From the NCBI GenBank assembly GCA_003229495.1, contig QIEB01000183.1, positions 1 through 7,199 of the forward strand: a stretch of 7,199 nucleotides of DNA, given 5' to 3'. Both the position numbers and the translations under genes were made by a program. The notes beneath the pieces were generated by a model that worked only from the letters and a program-made list of their open reading frames with translations, was not told where the DNA came from and searched no databases. How positions within the stretch are numbered: position 1 is the stretch's first letter; each line of letters starts with the position of its first letter. Of this stretch, positions 5,543 through 7,199 are shown in pieces. This stretch comes from Flammeovirgaceae bacterium (GTDB taxonomy: Bacteria > Bacteroidota > Bacteroidia > Cytophagales > Cyclobacteriaceae).

Positions 5543-6634
5543 GTATTCCCACATCTGCTGAGTCATCACTCCCCTGAAACCCAAGTGATCCTGCCCGGTA
5601 TCCGGGCTGGAATGCATGCGGGCACTGGCGCGATAACTGCTGCAATAGCTGTCATTGCAAAGAAAGGAGCCTCCGCGTTGAGCCCGTTGAGGCATATAGG
5701 GTTGTCTGGGGTCGAAAGATTTAAGAGCACCCAATGGGTTTTTTATGACACCCCGAGCAGCACATTCTTCATAATAGCTGACGCTATACCAGTCGGCTGT
5801 CCATTCCCATACATTTCCAGCCATATCAAATAAACCGTATCCATTTGGTTGGTACGATTTTACCGGAGCAGTAGTGAAAAATCCGTCTTCCAACGAGTTA
5901 TGTTCCGGAAACTTACCTTGCCAGGTATTACCGTATACACTTATGTTATTGTTGTTTCCCCAAGGATATATTTTATCCTTCATTCCACCCCTGGCAGCAA
6001 ACTCCCACTCAGCCTCTGTAGGTAATCTCTTACCGGCCCAAACCAGGTAGGCTTGAGCGTCATCCCACGATACTTGTACTACGGGATGGTTGAGCTGGTC
6101 TTCTATCGAACTTATGGGACCCTGGGGATTTCTCCAGGAGGCTCCACCCACCCAGCTCCACCATTGTGACCAATCGTATAAGTTTTCTGTAGCCACCGGT
6201 GAAAACACCATAGAAGCTGCAATCAGTACTGAATCAGCGGGTTTTGGAGTATCCGGTGGTAGTTGTTTTTTTATATCTTCCCATTTGGGCTTTACTTCTG
6301 CAGTAGTAATGTACCCAGTGGCATCTACGAACTCCTGAAACTGCTGGTTAGTGACTTCTGTGGCATCCATCCAGAAACCATCGATTATTACCTGATGCGC
6401 AGGCCTTTCATCTTCTCTGGCTTGATCATCATGATTCAGAGCGCCCATGGTAAATTCACCTCCCGCTATCCAGATCATGCCCGGAGAACCCTCCGTGGGG
6501 GCTTTTTCCGATTTGGGCGCATATATGACTTCTATCCCGGAGGTGTCTCTGGGTGAACTACAGGAAATGATTCCTATCCAACTAATGAAGATCAGGGTCC
6601 ATATCCTATGAAAAAAATTCTTGACTCTTTTCAC
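5525..6634 (-). CDS. Formylglycine-generating enzyme-like (SUMF1) lipoprotein
   Basis: The 369-residue protein has a lipoprotein signal with lipidation expected at Cys25 (GIISC-SSPR), followed by a full SUMF1/FGE-sulfatase domain (PF03781, about 51-357). Visible landmarks are GMIWIAGGEFTMG (52-64), the ATEVTNQQFQEFV block, HPVVQVSWDDAQAYLVWAGKRLPTEAEWEFAARGG, YPWGNN, NTWQGKFPEHN, NGYGLFDMAGNVWEWTADWY and RGGSFLCNDSYCSSYRASAR. Cys326 and Cys331 match in context and spacing the copper-binding active-site pair of true FGE (Cys336/Cys341 in human), which EgtB- and PvdO-type relatives lack. FGE oxidises the cysteine of a CxPxR motif in type I sulfatases to formylglycine using O2; no sulfatase gene is in the window. 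The start is GTG, directly abutting the preceding TAG; the next Met comes after the lipobox, so GTG is needed. It is likely co-transcribed with the upstream envelope gene. Confidence 0.9.
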   Translation of the reverse strand: MKRVKNFFHRIWTLIFISWIGIISCSSPRDTSGIEVIYAPKSEKAPTEGSPGMIWIAGGEFTMGALNHDDQAREDERPAHQVIIDGFWMDATEVTNQQFQEFVDATGYITTAEVKPKWEDIKKQLPPDTPKPADSVLIAASMVFSPVATENLYDWSQWWSWVGGASWRNPQGPISSIEDQLNHPVVQVSWDDAQAYLVWAGKRLPTEAEWEFAARGGMKDKIYPWGNNNNISVYGNTWQGKFPEHNSLEDGFFTTAPVKSYQPNGYGLFDMAGNVWEWTADWYSVSYYEECAARGVIKNPLGALKSFDPRQPYMPQRAQRGGSFLCNDSYCSSYRASARMHSSPDTGQDHLGFRGVMTQQMWEYLRSKI

Positions 6635-7199
6635 CTATGGTTGAAGTGCCTTTTTTTTCATTATCTCTTGTGCAATAATGTTGGCAAAAACATTGGATTC
6701 TTTATGAATTGAAGACGCGTCTTTCTTTGTTTTGGTTTGAGCGGTCCAAATAAGTCCCTCGGAAGCTACATCGTACAGGTTAGACTCCAGGAAATAGGTG
6801 GTTTTAGTGGTGTAATAACCAGGGGTAGATACCGTAGCATATGCCCATTGATAATATCCATAATAGTTATACTGGTAGGCAGGAACGGCAAGTGAAAAAC
6901 TGGAACCCTGGTTATATCGGGTTTCTGTTTTTTGATTGAGTATGGCAACTATGAGCAGTGCGTCAAATCCGAACTTGGTGACTCTTTCTTTTACATGCTG
7001 CCGCATTTCTTCAGGGTCAACCTCCTCAAACAACTCACCTTTTCCCGCAAAGGGAAAAATGTCAAATGTAGGCGTGGCTCGGACTCCTTTTTGGGCCAGA
7101 ACTGTGGCTATATCACTTTCAACAATTGACCGGCTGGACATATTGGGTGTCATAACTACTATTCCTACATCCTTATAACTTCTAGGAGCAATGTCCTCC
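6635..7199 (-). CDS. Envelope protein of unknown function, 5' end outside the window
   Basis: An ATG at 7153 would give 172 residues, but the same frame remains open to the window edge and reads in as EDIAPRSYKDVGIVV before that Met, which continues smoothly as a beta strand. I therefore treat it as the 3' part of a longer gene whose start and probable signal sequence lie to the right. Visible parts, numbered from the internal Met: a segment with SRSIVESDIATVLAQKG, a helix near 47-60, FDALLIVAIL, a Tyr-rich loop (about 93-114, with many YY pairs), then TTKTTYFLESNLYD and EGLIWTAQTKTKKDASS, ending in a basic helix FANIIAQEIMKKK. The layout recalls DUF4136-like envelope lipoproteins, but I cannot name the family. 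Its TAG stop abuts the GTG start of the FGE-like gene, implying one operon. Confidence 0.75.
   Translation of the reverse strand, partial: EDIAPRSYKDVGIVVMTPNMSSRSIVESDIATVLAQKGVRATPTFDIFPFAGKGELFEEVDPEEMRQHVKERVTKFGFDALLIVAILNQKTETRYNQGSSFSLAVPAYQYNYYGYYQWAYATVSTPGYYTTKTTYFLESNLYDVASEGLIWTAQTKTKKDASSIHKESNVFANIIAQEIMKKKALQP

Noticed and set aside
5525..6634. GldJ or GldK gliding-motility lipoprotein
   Set aside because: Those SUMF1 relatives are not catalytic; this protein has the FGE cysteine pair and the FGE-type insert, and no gld gene is alongside.

Overview
The window looks like chromosomal DNA of a free-living, probably aerobic member of the Bacteroidota. The signs are a family mix typical of that phylum (exported DUF4136, glycine-zipper, SYLF and SUMF1-type proteins), A/T-rich leaders without clear Shine-Dalgarno sites, and a Bacteroidota-type promoter (TTTG-N20-TAATTTTG) ahead of the one complete plus-strand gene. 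No RNA gene, transposase, integrase or CRISPR array is visible. The genus cannot be named from what is here.

Layout. From 4580 leftwards runs a minus-strand series: SnoaL/NTF2-like lipoprotein (4580-4068), glycine-zipper protein (4040-3555), a secreted protein resembling CotH kinases (3552-2455), DUF4136 protein (2380-1826), a two-domain secreted protein (1758-883), a cytoplasmic MBL-fold hydrolase (876-46), and probably the first 13 codons of another gene (39-1). Gaps of 27, 2, 6 and 6 bp suggest two tightly linked blocks, 4580-2455 and 1758-1; the 74 and 67 bp gaps around the DUF4136 gene leave its linkage open. A 271-bp divergent region (4581-4851) separates this series from a plus-strand SYLF-domain gene (4852-5397). 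That gene converges on a minus-strand pair at the right edge: an envelope protein whose 5' end lies outside the window (7199-6635), followed with no gap by a formylglycine-generating-enzyme-like lipoprotein (6634-5525). The convergent gap is almost entirely a 14-copy, 8-bp tandem repeat, next to a 7-bp repeat that supplies the last codons and stop of the FGE-like gene.

Function. Seven of the eight complete genes encode exported proteins, so this is an envelope-oriented stretch. The MBL-fold enzyme is the one clear cytoplasmic enzyme. The best-supported biochemical call is the FGE-like lipoprotein, which keeps both active-site cysteines and is therefore a candidate sulfatase-maturing oxidase anchored outside the cytoplasm. 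The least described unit is the lipoprotein / glycine-zipper / CotH-like block, whose last two genes appear translationally coupled. I found no convincing defence or mobile system; the points most worth follow-up are the CotH-like kinase candidate, the exported FGE and the octamer array.
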